Source of the DNA: Parastagonospora avenae f. sp. tritici 18332-5
Lineage: Eukaryota > Ascomycota > Dothideomycetes > Pleosporales > Phaeosphaeriaceae
Direction: 5' to 3'
Assembly: GCA_022559985.1 (NCBI GenBank)
Contig: JAFJTR010000036.1
Span: 62,001 to 126,000 of the forward strand
DNA: 64,000 bases
The position numbers and the translations under genes are program-made. Positions 54,433-64,000 of this stretch are shown here, piece after piece; position 1 is the stretch's first letter; every line of letters starts with the position of its first letter. The notes under the pieces were generated by a model. It searched no databases, was not told the origin of the DNA, and was given only the letters and a program-made list of their open reading frames with translations.

Positions 54433-56876
54433 CTACTCTTCATCCCTCACCCCCTCGACCTCCAACCCCCTCAACCTCTGGCTCAACAACCCAGCACTCG
54501 GCGGACTCGTCGGACTCGCCATCCCCCCGTACCCTACATCCCCTTTACTCAGCTTCTCGAACGTGCCGGGGCTCCCCAGGCCGGATTTCGGCGACGCAAC
54601 AGGCGTCTTGAAGGGCGATTTGGCGTCGATGTCCATGTGGTCGCGGGACCCGGGGCGGGACTCGATGGCGGCGAGGCGCGTGAGACTAAAAGGTATAGGC
54701 TGCAGATCCGGGAGCGGGGAGTTGAAGCTGCTGGATGTCGAGGTTCCGCCGGTGAATTTGAGGGCGGGGGGAGGTTGGGTTGGGCGTTGGGCGAGGCCGT
54801 CGATTTGGTCGTAGGTTTGTTGGGAGCGGGAGAGGGGCCATGCTGCGCTGCGACGACGGTTTGCCTTGTCGGAAATGATTTGGGGTGAGGCGTGTTGTGC
54901 GGCTGCAGAGTCGCGCGTGGGCTTGTAGGTGCTGTATTTGGGCTCCGGGAGCTGGATTTCGTTTCGGAGTTTCTCTTTGCCGTCAGGGACTCTGTTGGCA
55001 AAGACGACTCGGATGCTCTTGTACAGATAGTATCGACCTTTTGATGGGCAACATATGTGTAAATGAATGAGATACCGCAGGATCGGCCTGTCGTTGGGGT
55101 CTTCGGAATTGCTGAGTGCGGCTTCAGGACGATTCGTGCCTAGATTCTTCCTCGATTGTGTTGGCATATCGATGATAGGCCCTGCGGAATAACTACGCTG
55201 CCGAATAAATGTCTTCTGACCAGGCTCCATATCGGAGAGGTCGTAAGGGACAAGGAAAAGCTTCACTGCGGTATTGTTGGGGTTTTTCAACACAATTTGC
55301 AATTGACCCTGCGCTGGTATGCGGTAACTGCCACCTGGAGGTGCTTTCGGTGAGGTCGACCGTCTCTTTCTCTTCTCATTTTTGCGCAAGTCATTCTTCG
55401 TGTGCCGATCCGTATTGTTAGCCGAATTTGATATCCGAAAATCAAGGTCATCTTGATCTGGCGCTGGTACAGCATGTCGGCGCTTGCGCTTGCTGCTTTC
55501 ATTACTTTCATCTGGCGCAGGCAACGAGTTTTCGAGATCCACAAGACCCACGTACGGGCTTGGTTCGTTGTCCGATATTCTGCCATTCCCAGTATTGTAG
55601 CTGTAGAACACTGCTGGGAATGGTACTGTTACGTGCGGAGGACACTTAAGGCTAGACTTGCATTGACCTTTTCCGAGAACGCCAATTTTGGCGACAAAGT
55701 CCAACGGTCTCGATGGTGTAGTGGACATACGCCCTCGTAGGATGGATTCCTCGTATGACCCTACCATCGGGGCATGCTGTATTGGAGATGCTTCCGATGA
55801 GAACGATGGCCGTCGCGAGTTCAGAAAGGAACTTTGTGGGCTTGAAAGAGAATGGGGCTGGTTGATGGTCATGGACCGTCTCGGTTGATGCGCTTGGTAA
55901 GGTATGGATCCTCCATATCGAAGATGCCGCGCTGCCGGGGTGCCGGATATCGATCGAGCCATGGGTGTTGTCTGATAAGTCTGGAAAGATGCTGGTGAGA
56001 AAGTGTGGCGCCTATTGTTGCGATCTGGGCTTCTCGATCCTTGGCGGGAGCCTGGTCTTGAGGAGACATCCAGATCTGGATTATTTGCTGCGTGCACAAG
56101 AGGACTTGTGGGAGGCAGAAAGGCAAAAGAGCCTCCTGACGACTGTGATATCGCCCTCGCCCTAGACACCGCTCGAGATTCTTGACCAAAAACAGTGTCG
56201 AATGAGTAAGACGTCTCATTGTGTTGTGTCGAATAGGCAACTGCTGGAAACGAGCGATCCCAAGGTACTACAGGAGATGTTGCTAGGTAAGGTGTCGCAG
56301 ATGTTTCTGCTCCGGAGCTTCCGTCTTGCTTCCTCTCTCTAAAGTCTCCCGAATGTAGAGCAGACCGAGGTCGCTGGATCTCAAGCCCGGCTGCGGCGAG
56401 GTCTCTCAGAGAATCTGGCGTTGATGTGCGTGAGGGCCTGAGTTCCGCGGTAGCTAGCAGAGGGCTTGCTGGCCGGTCCCGAGAATTGGGTCGTGATTCT
56501 GAACTATGGTCCTGATCGCGCTCGATCTGTGCTGCATCAGCGGCTGTAGAACTTATGAAACGAAGACTATGGTCTCGTAGTATAGAGGTAGATGACGCAC
56601 GTCTAGGCTCTGCTGCCATATCGGGCTTTTCGACCGCTTGAGTCTCTCTATCAATTCTACGCGACCCAAATTGATATGCTTTCGATCACTCTCATGCAGC
56701 TCTGGGTTCATTTTCGACTGTGTTGCGAGACCCGCACTACACCAATACTTGGACGCATCCAGTTGCAGTGTATCTGGTTCAACGCTCGGAGAATCTGCTG
56801 TTCGTCCACCAAATGACGTCTGCCGGGATGACGACTGCCTCGGCGGACTGTCATACGGATCATGGAAAATGGGCAT
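54433..56876 (-). CDS. Atos-like (FAM214-type) conserved-domain protein
   Basis: Carries the Atos conserved domain: a central block GSYEESILRGRMSTTPS, DFVAKIGVLGKGQCKSS, then FPAVFYSYNTG and PYVGLVDLENSLP. A second conserved block near the C-terminal third (GQLQIVLKNPNNTAVKLFLV, then LRYLIHLHICCPSKGRYYLY) is typically paired with it. Fungal members have been linked to meiotic chromosome segregation in fission yeast and animal ones to transcription. I infer a 5' exon, 56876-56601 (MPIFHDPYDSPPRQ through IERLKRSKSPIWQ), joined by a 74-nt intron (56527-56600, GTGCGT..CACAG, branch CTGAT) to 56526-54433, in phase, 789 aa. The alternative is a single exon from the ATG at 56619 (728 aa). The upstream block looks conserved in style, which favours the two-exon model. 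It lies back to back with FYV7. Confidence 0.75.
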
Positions 56877-57522
56877 GCTGATGACAATGTATCGCGACAA
56901 ATAACATGAAAAGAAAGTTACAAGACAATATGAAGGGAGGCGGCAAGCTTATGGAGCCGACCAACGCAGAGCACTGAGATGGCGGCGGGGACAGGTCTAG
57001 CGGTGGGAGCACTTGCTGGCCCGAGGAGTCATGAGGTGAAGTTTCCGAGTTCATCAGAAGTGCGCTGGCTCCAGTGGATACATCATTGCGCGGCGAATCT
57101 GACAAGATTTGATACGAAACGTCGTGGAACTCCCGGCTGTGCAGAAGGTGCGAAAGAGGATCCGGACAGGGTTCAGACGGATGACGCGCTGCGATTCTTG
57201 ACAAAGGCGTGACCAGGAATTCCCCAATCGCAGCTGATAAAGTTCCGCACGGCTCCAGACCGGTTTTGGCCGAGACTCTGGGGCTGGGCAGGTCACACGA
57301 CGAGAAAGCGCTCTGCATATAATCGCACAAAGCGGATAGCCTGCGTGCAGTGTTGCGACGGCGCCCAAAACTGAGCCATCTTCTCTGCCGCGGCGCTCGC
57401 GCGATATGACTGGCCGAGAGCGCCCCCACTTTCAAAAGCTTGGCGAAGATTTCCATCGCGTCCTGGGCTCCACCTGACGACGCTCTACATTTTCCGTACA
57501 AGACGACATAACAACCAACAGA
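56877..57522. promoter_or_regulatory. Shared divergent promoter region
   Basis: 646 bp between the Atos-like gene (-) and FYV7 (+). A 227-codon minus-strand frame (57543-56860) with an ATG spans it, overlapping the first codons of FYV7. I read it as a chance frame in the long leader of the Atos-like gene. Confidence 0.45.
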
Positions 57523-58196
57523 ATGGCGTCCAAACGACCGCATGAAGATGATTCAAGCAAGTCGGTAAAGAAGCTGAAGAAAGGCTTCTCCGTGGGGCCG
57601 GCAAATTTGCCTGACGGCACGCACCGTCGCAAAGGTATGTGCCGCCATAACAATCGGCCACATGCTGTGCATATGCTAACAGATAATCAGTGAAGAAAAT
57701 CAAAGAGAAGCTTATACACAAGGCAAAGCTCAAGCAGCAGTACGCAAAGCTAAAGGCGCGACAAGAGGATGAGCCTCGCAAGTCTGTCTATGACCGCGCA
57801 GCCGAAGCTAGTGATGCTGCCGATGATGATGATGATGATGACGATGAGCTTGCTGAGCCGGTACCGGAACCCAGTCTTGAGCCGCATCCTGATCGCTTGA
57901 AGATGCTTGAGGAAAAGTCGCCAGAGCCTACGCCCGCAGAGCGAAGGCAACGACGGCCTCAGACCCAACCCTTTAGAAAGGAGGAGGAGGTTGCGAAGAA
58001 GAAGAGAGAAGAGGCAGAGGCGCGGCAGAGGGCGAGGGAGCAGGCTGAAAAGGAGCGCGCATCGAAACTCGCTGAACGAGAGCGCTTCCGCAAGACCATG
58101 GCCAAGGCGCGGGGAGGACCGAATGGCAAGAGGAAGCTGGGTCGGGAGAGCACAGTGCTACTTGCAAAAGTGCAGAGAATTATGGGCAAGACTTGA
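57523..58196 (+). CDS. FYV7: rRNA-processing protein FYV7
   Basis: Small basic nucleolar protein of the FYV7/TAP26 family, involved in 18S rRNA (small-subunit) processing in yeast. Exon 1 is 57523-57634 and exon 2 57691-58196, with a 56-nt GTATGT..TCAG intron (branch CTAAC); 205 aa. Seen: an N-terminal KKLKKGFSVGPANLPDGTHR, then across the splice VKKIKEKLIHKAKLKQQYAK, the family core. A run of eight Asp follows in the acidic middle. The C-terminal half is a very charged helix (Glu/Lys/Arg) ending GGPNGKRKLGRESTVLLAKV. Slightly longer than the yeast protein because of the acidic insert. The family call rests on the core block and overall composition. Confidence 0.8.
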
Positions 58197-60233
58197 AGGC
58201 TGGCCACGTCGAACACGCTCGATATGCCGTGAGATGCCGACCACGCGGCATCGCCCCAACGCCTTTTCCCCATACAACCGTCCCATCAGCCCTATGAGCC
58301 ACACTACACTACAAAGGGATGCGTGAGATGCGCCTCTGGTGCGCAAGTCAGCGTGGCACAATAGGTTGGAGCTTGGATACCTCGCCCGTCTTGCTCGGCA
58401 ACGGGTACCGGTGAGCGGGTGGCCGAGATCATGCAATATCTTACCTTGATATTATTGAGGCCGGGGCAGCGCTATATATGGTATCCCATCAAATGGAGGA
58501 GAGGATCTGCTTTTTAGAACTTGGTACGCTTACACGTGAGTTGTGGCTTCCCACCGTTCAACGTTGCACCTGCAGCTTCATCATCAGCCCTAGCGTAAAG
58601 AGCGGTAAAGAATAGCATAGTTTTCTCTACATCGGGACGTTCACAGCCGAACAAAGAGTCGCAACGAGGACACGTTTCCGGCAGTTTCCGGCAGTTTCCT
58701 GCAAGCCAATGAATAAGACCTGATGCTCCAAACTCACAACTTTTAGTGTTCACGTCATCTCAAACCTGCAAAGTGCCTGGTGACGATATGTGCCTGTCTT
58801 GAGCGTTAGTGACCGCTCGTCTCGCGTCACAAACGACAATAAGCACCGAAGACTACAGGTTGGACTTGGGAAAGACATTGATCTAATGTCGAATCCTGAG
58901 CCAGTGTTTGTTTGGCAGAATGTCGGGCCTGGGAGAAGCGTTGGAATGACAATCTAACCTGTTTGGGTGGGCATCCCGCTCATCCCGAGCTTTACCTCCT
59001 GTTGTACTCGGTGTCTGCTTTCTTTCACACCAGCCACTTTCCGGAAAGCAAGTCATATTCGTCGTCTGGAGGCTTGTTAGTTGCAAGTGTCTTGCCTTGA
59101 CCGATCCAACCAAATATCGGGCATTCCATTGTATGACCGCACGCGCAAACCTCGATGAACGTCGAGACGTGTCCAAGGACCTGCCAGTATGGAAGCATGA
59201 ATCGCAGCCATGATCTATGCGCGAGGCTTCTCGATGCACGCACGCACCGTGTTACGAACGGTCGAGGCTCGAATTCGTTGATCACCATATGCACATCTCC
59301 GGTCAGGCGTTCAGCGGCAAAAGTGATGCATCTGTCCATGTTGTGACCTGATCCCTCGCCTCCCACTCACACAGCCTTCCACTCCCCACAAACGTCTATG
59401 CAAGCCGGCCCGGTCACTCTTTCAATTAGACTTGTGTTACCATGACATGTGCCGGTCTCTATCATGGTGCAGTCCACACCGACCATTTGCACGTCTTCAA
59501 AGCGAACCATGCATCTGTGGTGCAATGTTCTGCGCGATCGGTGGTCAACTTCTAATGCGATTACTTCTAGTTGTCGTTATTCTGCCCGTACTCAAAAGTA
59601 TACAAAGGTTTCTGTGTAGCAATAAGCTTATTTCCCAATTTGGTGTGAGATGGCCCGATTGAGGGCCAGTCCACATTTAGCGGTGAATAGACCTTGCAGC
59701 CCTACCAAAGACGCCACAACATCGGCCCCTAGCTCAAAGATGGGGGCATCATCTACGGGCCGTCAGACAGTGCGCTAATCCCACGCGTCGGTGTTAGCCT
59801 GGAAAGCCTTGCTGCAACGCATGGGGCAGTATTAGTCGCGGAGGACCCTAGATTCGGGTCATGTACGTGAGCACGCCTGCAAGCCTACCGAGCGCTGAAC
59901 CCACCAACTACATCCTCTTAGAGGATGCTCCCACATAGGATGATGTGCTACGCTAAAGTCTGGTCAAAGCACACCCAAGCCTCGTGCGGTACGTTTCTGT
60001 CCTACGCTAACTTGACCTCTTGTTTCGAAAGTACCCTCTCCCCTTACTCGCGCTTGCATGCATAACATCTCGAAGAAGTCCTGCATTCACACCTCAGGCT
60101 TATTTACAACCGGATACAACGCCGCTTTCTGTCACTGTTCTTGCCTGAGGTTCACAGTTTCGAATCAGCGGACACAAGCCTTGCCAACTGCGAGTTACGC
60201 CAAAAGCACACCAAGCGTATTCATTTGGTCATC
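58197..60233. other. 2.0-kb intergenic region
   Basis: No gene recognised. The longest frames (about 110-120 codons near 58883-59366, -) lack motifs. Three near-perfect decamers around 58675-58700 (ggcagtttcc type) form a short tandem repeat. The last 200 bases are the leader of the Myb gene. Confidence 0.45.
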
Positions 60234-61657
60234 ATGCAGTCTTCAAGTCGACAACCACGCAAGTGGACATTGGCGGAAGATCAAAAATTACGAGAGGAAG
60301 TTGAGGCCCAGGGTAGGTACTCAACAAGCATATCCAATACTCTTGGTCAATACGAACACCTTTTCGCTACATATAACTAACGTCTACTTCCACAGTGGTC
60401 GATAGCGGCGACGTGAAAGACTGGTAAGAACTCGGACCAATTTTCTAGAACGACTTGAGACTAAATCAGCTTAGGTGTAGAGTCGCAGCCAGCCTTCCCG
60501 GAAGGACGAACAAAGACTGCCGCAAGAGGTGGCACAACTCCGTCGCTGGAGGTCTGAAGAAAGGACAATGGTCCAAGAGTGAAGACGTATTACTTGCAAG
60601 AGCAGTACAAGAACATGGGCAAAGGTACGAGTAATTCACATGCTTACCCGTATTTATTAACTATGTGCATAGATGGACTCTCGTTGCAAACTGTGTCGAG
60701 TCACGGAGTGCAGACCGTAAGTGCATGTTCAGAGATACCTGCCAGAAAGTACGAGGCTCACCAGAATGTAGAGTGTGCAAAGCGATGGCAACAGTCACTT
60801 GACCCCGAGCTTGACCACAGTGAATGGCGAGACGAAGAGGTACATGAGCTCAACTATCTTTGTACGGAATTTACTCATTAGTGACTAGGACCGCATCCTT
60901 ATCGAGGCAACACAACAGCTTGGAAGGCATTGGAAAGACATACAACGCGAGCACTTCCCAGGGCGATCAAAGAACACAATCAAGAACCGGTACGCACTCT
61001 TTGAAAGCTTTAGAGTTTGTACTGACAGACCTCAGCTACACCGTGCTCGTCCGAAAATATCAAAACCAAGGCATATGTCTCCCCAGTCGAGGAAGTTCGC
61101 CATCAGACTCTAGCACACCAGCACCTCTCTCGAGTTATGCTCTAGACGACGAGTACTCATACGATGCCTCAAACTCCTACAACAACACCTTAATGCCACC
61201 TCAACACCACGGCACATCAGCAGGCAGCCACCGCTCCTGGTCCAGCCTGGACAGCGAAGCAGCCCTCTCCGCCTGGTCGCACCCACCCGACTACAGCCTC
61301 CCCATAATCTCTCCGACACCCAACATGATCCACGTACCTCACGACTACGCACTCGCACCCCACCCACACGCACCCACACACTGGGACTGGACCGCCAACG
61401 CAATGTACGCCCGCTCACCCATCTCCTACAACCACCCCCCTGCGCCGCAAAATTACGACGACTATGCCTTGCACCCTCCACTCGCCGCCAGATCGCATGC
61501 GCGCGCCAGCTATCCTGGCGTCTTGCCGAACGCGGTGCCGCCTAGTAACCTGCCTAGAGCCCGAGCTTGGTCGGAACAACAGAGCTATGATTCGCTGGCC
61601 GCCGCGACGTATGAGGATCCTGGGCTGCTGCAGCAGAATCCTTCGTATCGCTTTTGA
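60234..61657 (+). CDS. Three-repeat Myb DNA-binding protein
   Basis: Seven exons: 60234-60312, 60396-60423, 60475-60624, 60673-60716, 60772-60839, 60889-60989, 61036-61657. The six introns (83, 51, 48, 55, 49, 46 nt) are all GT..AG, and every junction keeps phase; 363 aa. The spliced N-terminal 170 residues hold three Myb/SANT repeats. R1 runs KWTLAEDQKL to GRTNKDCRKRWHN, R2 runs QWSKSEDVLLARAVQ to SADQCAKRWQQ, and R3 runs SEWRDEEDRILIEATQQLG to SKNTIKNRYTVLVRK. The regularly spaced Trp residues are mostly present. The C-terminal 190 residues are disordered, rich in Pro, His, Tyr and Ser, as in an activation region. It is likely a nuclear transcription factor. Fungal relatives include many uncharacterised Myb proteins, so target genes are unknown. 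None of the single exons would be identifiable alone. Confidence 0.88.
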
Positions 61658-63482
61658 GGCTGTGCAACGTGTATGGAGTGGTAATGGGAGGTAGTGGGTT
61701 TCGGTCACCGTCACCGTCGTCGTGTCGAGGACGCGGTTTGGGTTGTTGTAATAGGGTACTGCATGTAGTTGTGATTTTAATTGAATCACACAGTATCCCT
61801 ACTTGTTTACCGTCTTTTTTCCATTAGTGATAATGAAAGTGTGTTTTGGGAGCTTCTGTTTCAGGCGTGCTATGTGGTCATGTACACAGCCACGCTGCGT
61901 CGGGCCCTACTCTCGCAGCAAAACCTTCCATTACCCACGCGAGACTTGGCAGCTTCCAAATCCCCATTCTGAACATTCTCTAAAACTCCGATTCCATGTT
62001 TCACTCCCCTATTCGAAAGTCACGTTTCAAATCGGCCATGTCGGAAGGCACGACCCGACACTGACCAAAACAAAGTTTCAGTGTCGTAATGGGACCGAAC
62101 GACACTAACCTTCGGCCGCCCCGACTGATCTTCCTTAACGCTTCTAGTGCACTTGGCTTGCTGGCTAAAGCCTGACCCGGTGCACGCATGTCTGCCTATC
62201 CCGTGCCGGAACTCCAGTCCGCTACCAGTCCAGCGGACCTATTCAGGTGCAGGTGGCAGGTGAATGGATGTCCCGCGTGACGGGTAGCTGCGAGGCGATA
62301 GACAGGTCCCAATGCAGATGCATGCAGGCTGTCGCTTGATAGTAAGGTTGACAGATACAGACGCGTGGCAAGGTTGACTGGAGGATTTGGGTGAAGGGAA
62401 GGGAAGGGAAGGGAAAGGAGCTAGAAGGACATCAATGGTGTGATGACTCCGTCTCGAGACACTGGTGATGGTTCGGTCTGATTACATGATTGTTCGGATG
62501 GTGCTTCAGGGTGCCTGGTTTGAGCATGTCATCCACTCCGGGGTTTTCGTCTATCTTGGATGGAGCGAGCGGATCGTGCCGAATGATCTTGACTGACTTG
62601 ACTCTACGGAAGAGGTTGGCAGGTCTGGCGGGTGTTCTGGATGGATTTGATTGGTGTCAGATTTGTTATGCCATGCAGGGACTTGAGAGTACATGTACCG
62701 AGATGTTACTGAGAGTCCATCAACAATGCTAGTTGACTGTGACTCCTGAGCATACATTCGCATTTAATCTGTGAGCTAGCCTACGATGATGTGAGACTGA
62801 GTACGGTCAAACCACCAGACAGCAAGTCCGACATGATGAAGTCGTGCAAGACTTGAACTTGCACGGTTTCCCGGAGCCTTTAGTGCCCGTGGAGATGTAT
62901 GAAATTCGGCGGTACCCGGTGAAGTATCGGAAGCAGACAACCATGTGTCAATACCCGACCACGTGAAAAGCAACATCCGCTACATCGGAATGTGGGGCTT
63001 GCTCTCTTAATCAGGGCAAATTAGTGCCATCGGTGTAATGTTGTTCTGGGATGAAACAAGAAAGCAATGATGTTGGGAAGCCTTGTAGTCCGCCTTACAG
63101 GGGTTGGCAATGAATAAGCTTTTGGCAACGGCCGCGCTAAAGACCATAAGGGAATTGCCCGCTGCGGCACGCCTTATGACAATAATCTTGCTTTCTATGG
63201 TATCTGGATTGGTGATGTACCTGGTGCTGAGCTCGATCGGCACGACTAATGATAAGTGGGGGAGAGTCTTCGAGCCAAACGTGAGGAAGTACCGTAAGCT
63301 GCCTAGTATGATGAAGTGAACGCGTGGATCACTGCTCACTTGCGGCACGGTATGTAATGGTCTACAGTATGGGGAAGACCGGTAGTTGGGCTTTCTGAAT
63401 AACGCAGGAATGGTGTTTTTCATCCGACACCATCGAAGCTTGTCAGCTCTTTCACCACAATTGGGCATGTCCTCCGATGGGC
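61658..63482. other. 1.8-kb intergenic region
   Basis: No gene recognised. Contains a GAAGG/GGGAA microsatellite at 62393-62415 and short open frames only. A T-arm-like sequence at 62846-62862 was examined and rejected as a tRNA. Confidence 0.45.
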
Positions 63483-64000
63483 TCAAAAACTCTTCCGCAA
63501 ATCGCAACCACTTTCCATCTTCGAAAGTCTGTTGGTCTCCTCCGCTGTCGGCTCTTTCCACCATTCCTCATACTTGACTGGCTTCAATCCTCTATCCCTC
63601 CACATCTTGACTTGATCTGGCATTATTTGATGCCATGGAATGTCCAAGTCTTTTGAGACCTGATCTTTGACGTAATCAGTGACTCGTCTCATCGTGCCAT
63701 CTGCGTCTTTCGGTACTTCCTGGAAAGATAGCGTGTGTATCTGTTTCCCTTAACTCTCAGACTTCTCAATCGCTCGATCCATACCGCGTATCATGTTCTG
63801 CTTGCTGTATGGCGTAGGCTTCATCCAGTTTGCTACTTCACTGGACTCCAGCTGGAACCCAGCGCTGTCGTATGTTGGAGATCCTTCGCGCCCTTTCTGA
63901 TGGCAGCGATCTAAGTCATGGAAGGTACTGAGTGGGTTCATAAGGGACTCTTCCTTGAACAGCTGGTCTTTCCGGACCCGGTTCAGGCGCCCTTTGGATT
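63483..64000 (-). pseudogene. Conserved unknown protein, partial, with in-frame UAA
   Basis: The window edge cuts this gene at its 5' side. Reading leftward from 64000, one frame is open except for a TAA at 63752-63750. Before it come FKEESLMNPLSTFHDLDRC and SPTYDSAGFQLESSEVANWM; after it EVPKDADGTMRRVTDYVKDQ, then DIPWHQIMPDQVKMWRDRG and VKYEEWWKEPTAEE, ending at 63483. Both sides look coding and belong together, resembling a conserved fungal family of unknown function. A GT..AG intron of 84 nt (GTATGG..GCAG) could also bypass the stop in phase, but it has no clear branch point and would remove coding-like residues. No catalytic motif recognised. Confidence 0.5.

Noticed and set aside
56860..57543. 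227-codon - strand ORF with an ATG
   Set aside because: Overlaps FYV7 codons on the other strand and the Atos-like leader; random-looking composition.
62846..62862. tRNA T-arm-like stem-loop on the minus strand (5-bp stem, 7-nt TTCAAGT loop)
   Set aside because: No matching 5' acceptor strand, D-arm or anticodon arm at the right distances.

Overview
This window is nuclear DNA of a filamentous ascomycete (Pezizomycotina). A class of Dothideomycetes, probably Pleosporales, is my best guess. The evidence is short GT..AG introns (46-84 nt) with CTAAC/CTGAC-like branch points, HET-domain genes, a fungal chitin synthase, a KRE6/SKN1 glucan protein, an AA9 lytic polysaccharide monooxygenase, a fungal-type Myb factor and a GT41 glycosyltransferase. 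No rRNA, confident tRNA, CRISPR, prophage or organellar gene was seen. I spliced the genes by hand from donor, branch and acceptor signals and checked reading phase across each intron.

Layout. 1-6.6 kb: thiamine pyrophosphokinase, KRE6-like glucan synthesis protein and a small unknown gene, all on +. 6.9-10.6 kb: an accessory patch with an interrupted membrane-protein ORF, a HET-domain gene whose 5' reading frame is cut by an in-frame UAG, and a second, truncated HET-like gene. 11.1-14.2 kb: END3 (endocytosis) and a secreted histidine-type acid phosphatase. 14.4-14.84 kb: two adjacent short non-coding elements with matching terminal inverted repeats, which look like a degenerate MITE pair. 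15.5-25.2 kb: UPF2/NMD2 on - and a chitin synthase on +, separated by 3.2 kb without a recognisable gene. 25.6-31.4 kb: L-2-hydroxyglutarate dehydrogenase diverging from an ADP-sugar Nudix hydrolase, an unknown gene and a MATE-like transporter.

31.5-38 kb is the second accessory-looking stretch. It holds an AA9-type secreted protein with an unusual copper second sphere, an unknown secreted protein, an enoyl/quinone reductase, a tiny secreted protein and an F-box-like protein. TATA boxes stand before the three secreted-protein genes. 38.5-58.2 kb returns to housekeeping and regulatory genes: a 1638-aa GT41 (O-GlcNAc transferase/SPINDLY type), SEC62, a coiled-coil protein, a PH-like proline-rich protein, an Atos-like protein and the rRNA-processing factor FYV7. 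60.2-61.7 kb is a three-repeat Myb protein with seven exons. The right edge cuts a conserved unknown gene that also carries an in-frame stop.

How they fit together: most genes are independent housekeeping units, as is normal in fungi. Cell-wall and surface functions recur (KRE6, chitin synthase, AA9, acid phosphatase, SEC62 for secretion, END3 for endocytosis). No biosynthetic cluster or clearly new system is evident. The most notable signals are the interrupted HET frame, the paired MITE-like elements, the odd AA9 active site and two further ORFs broken by single in-frame stops.
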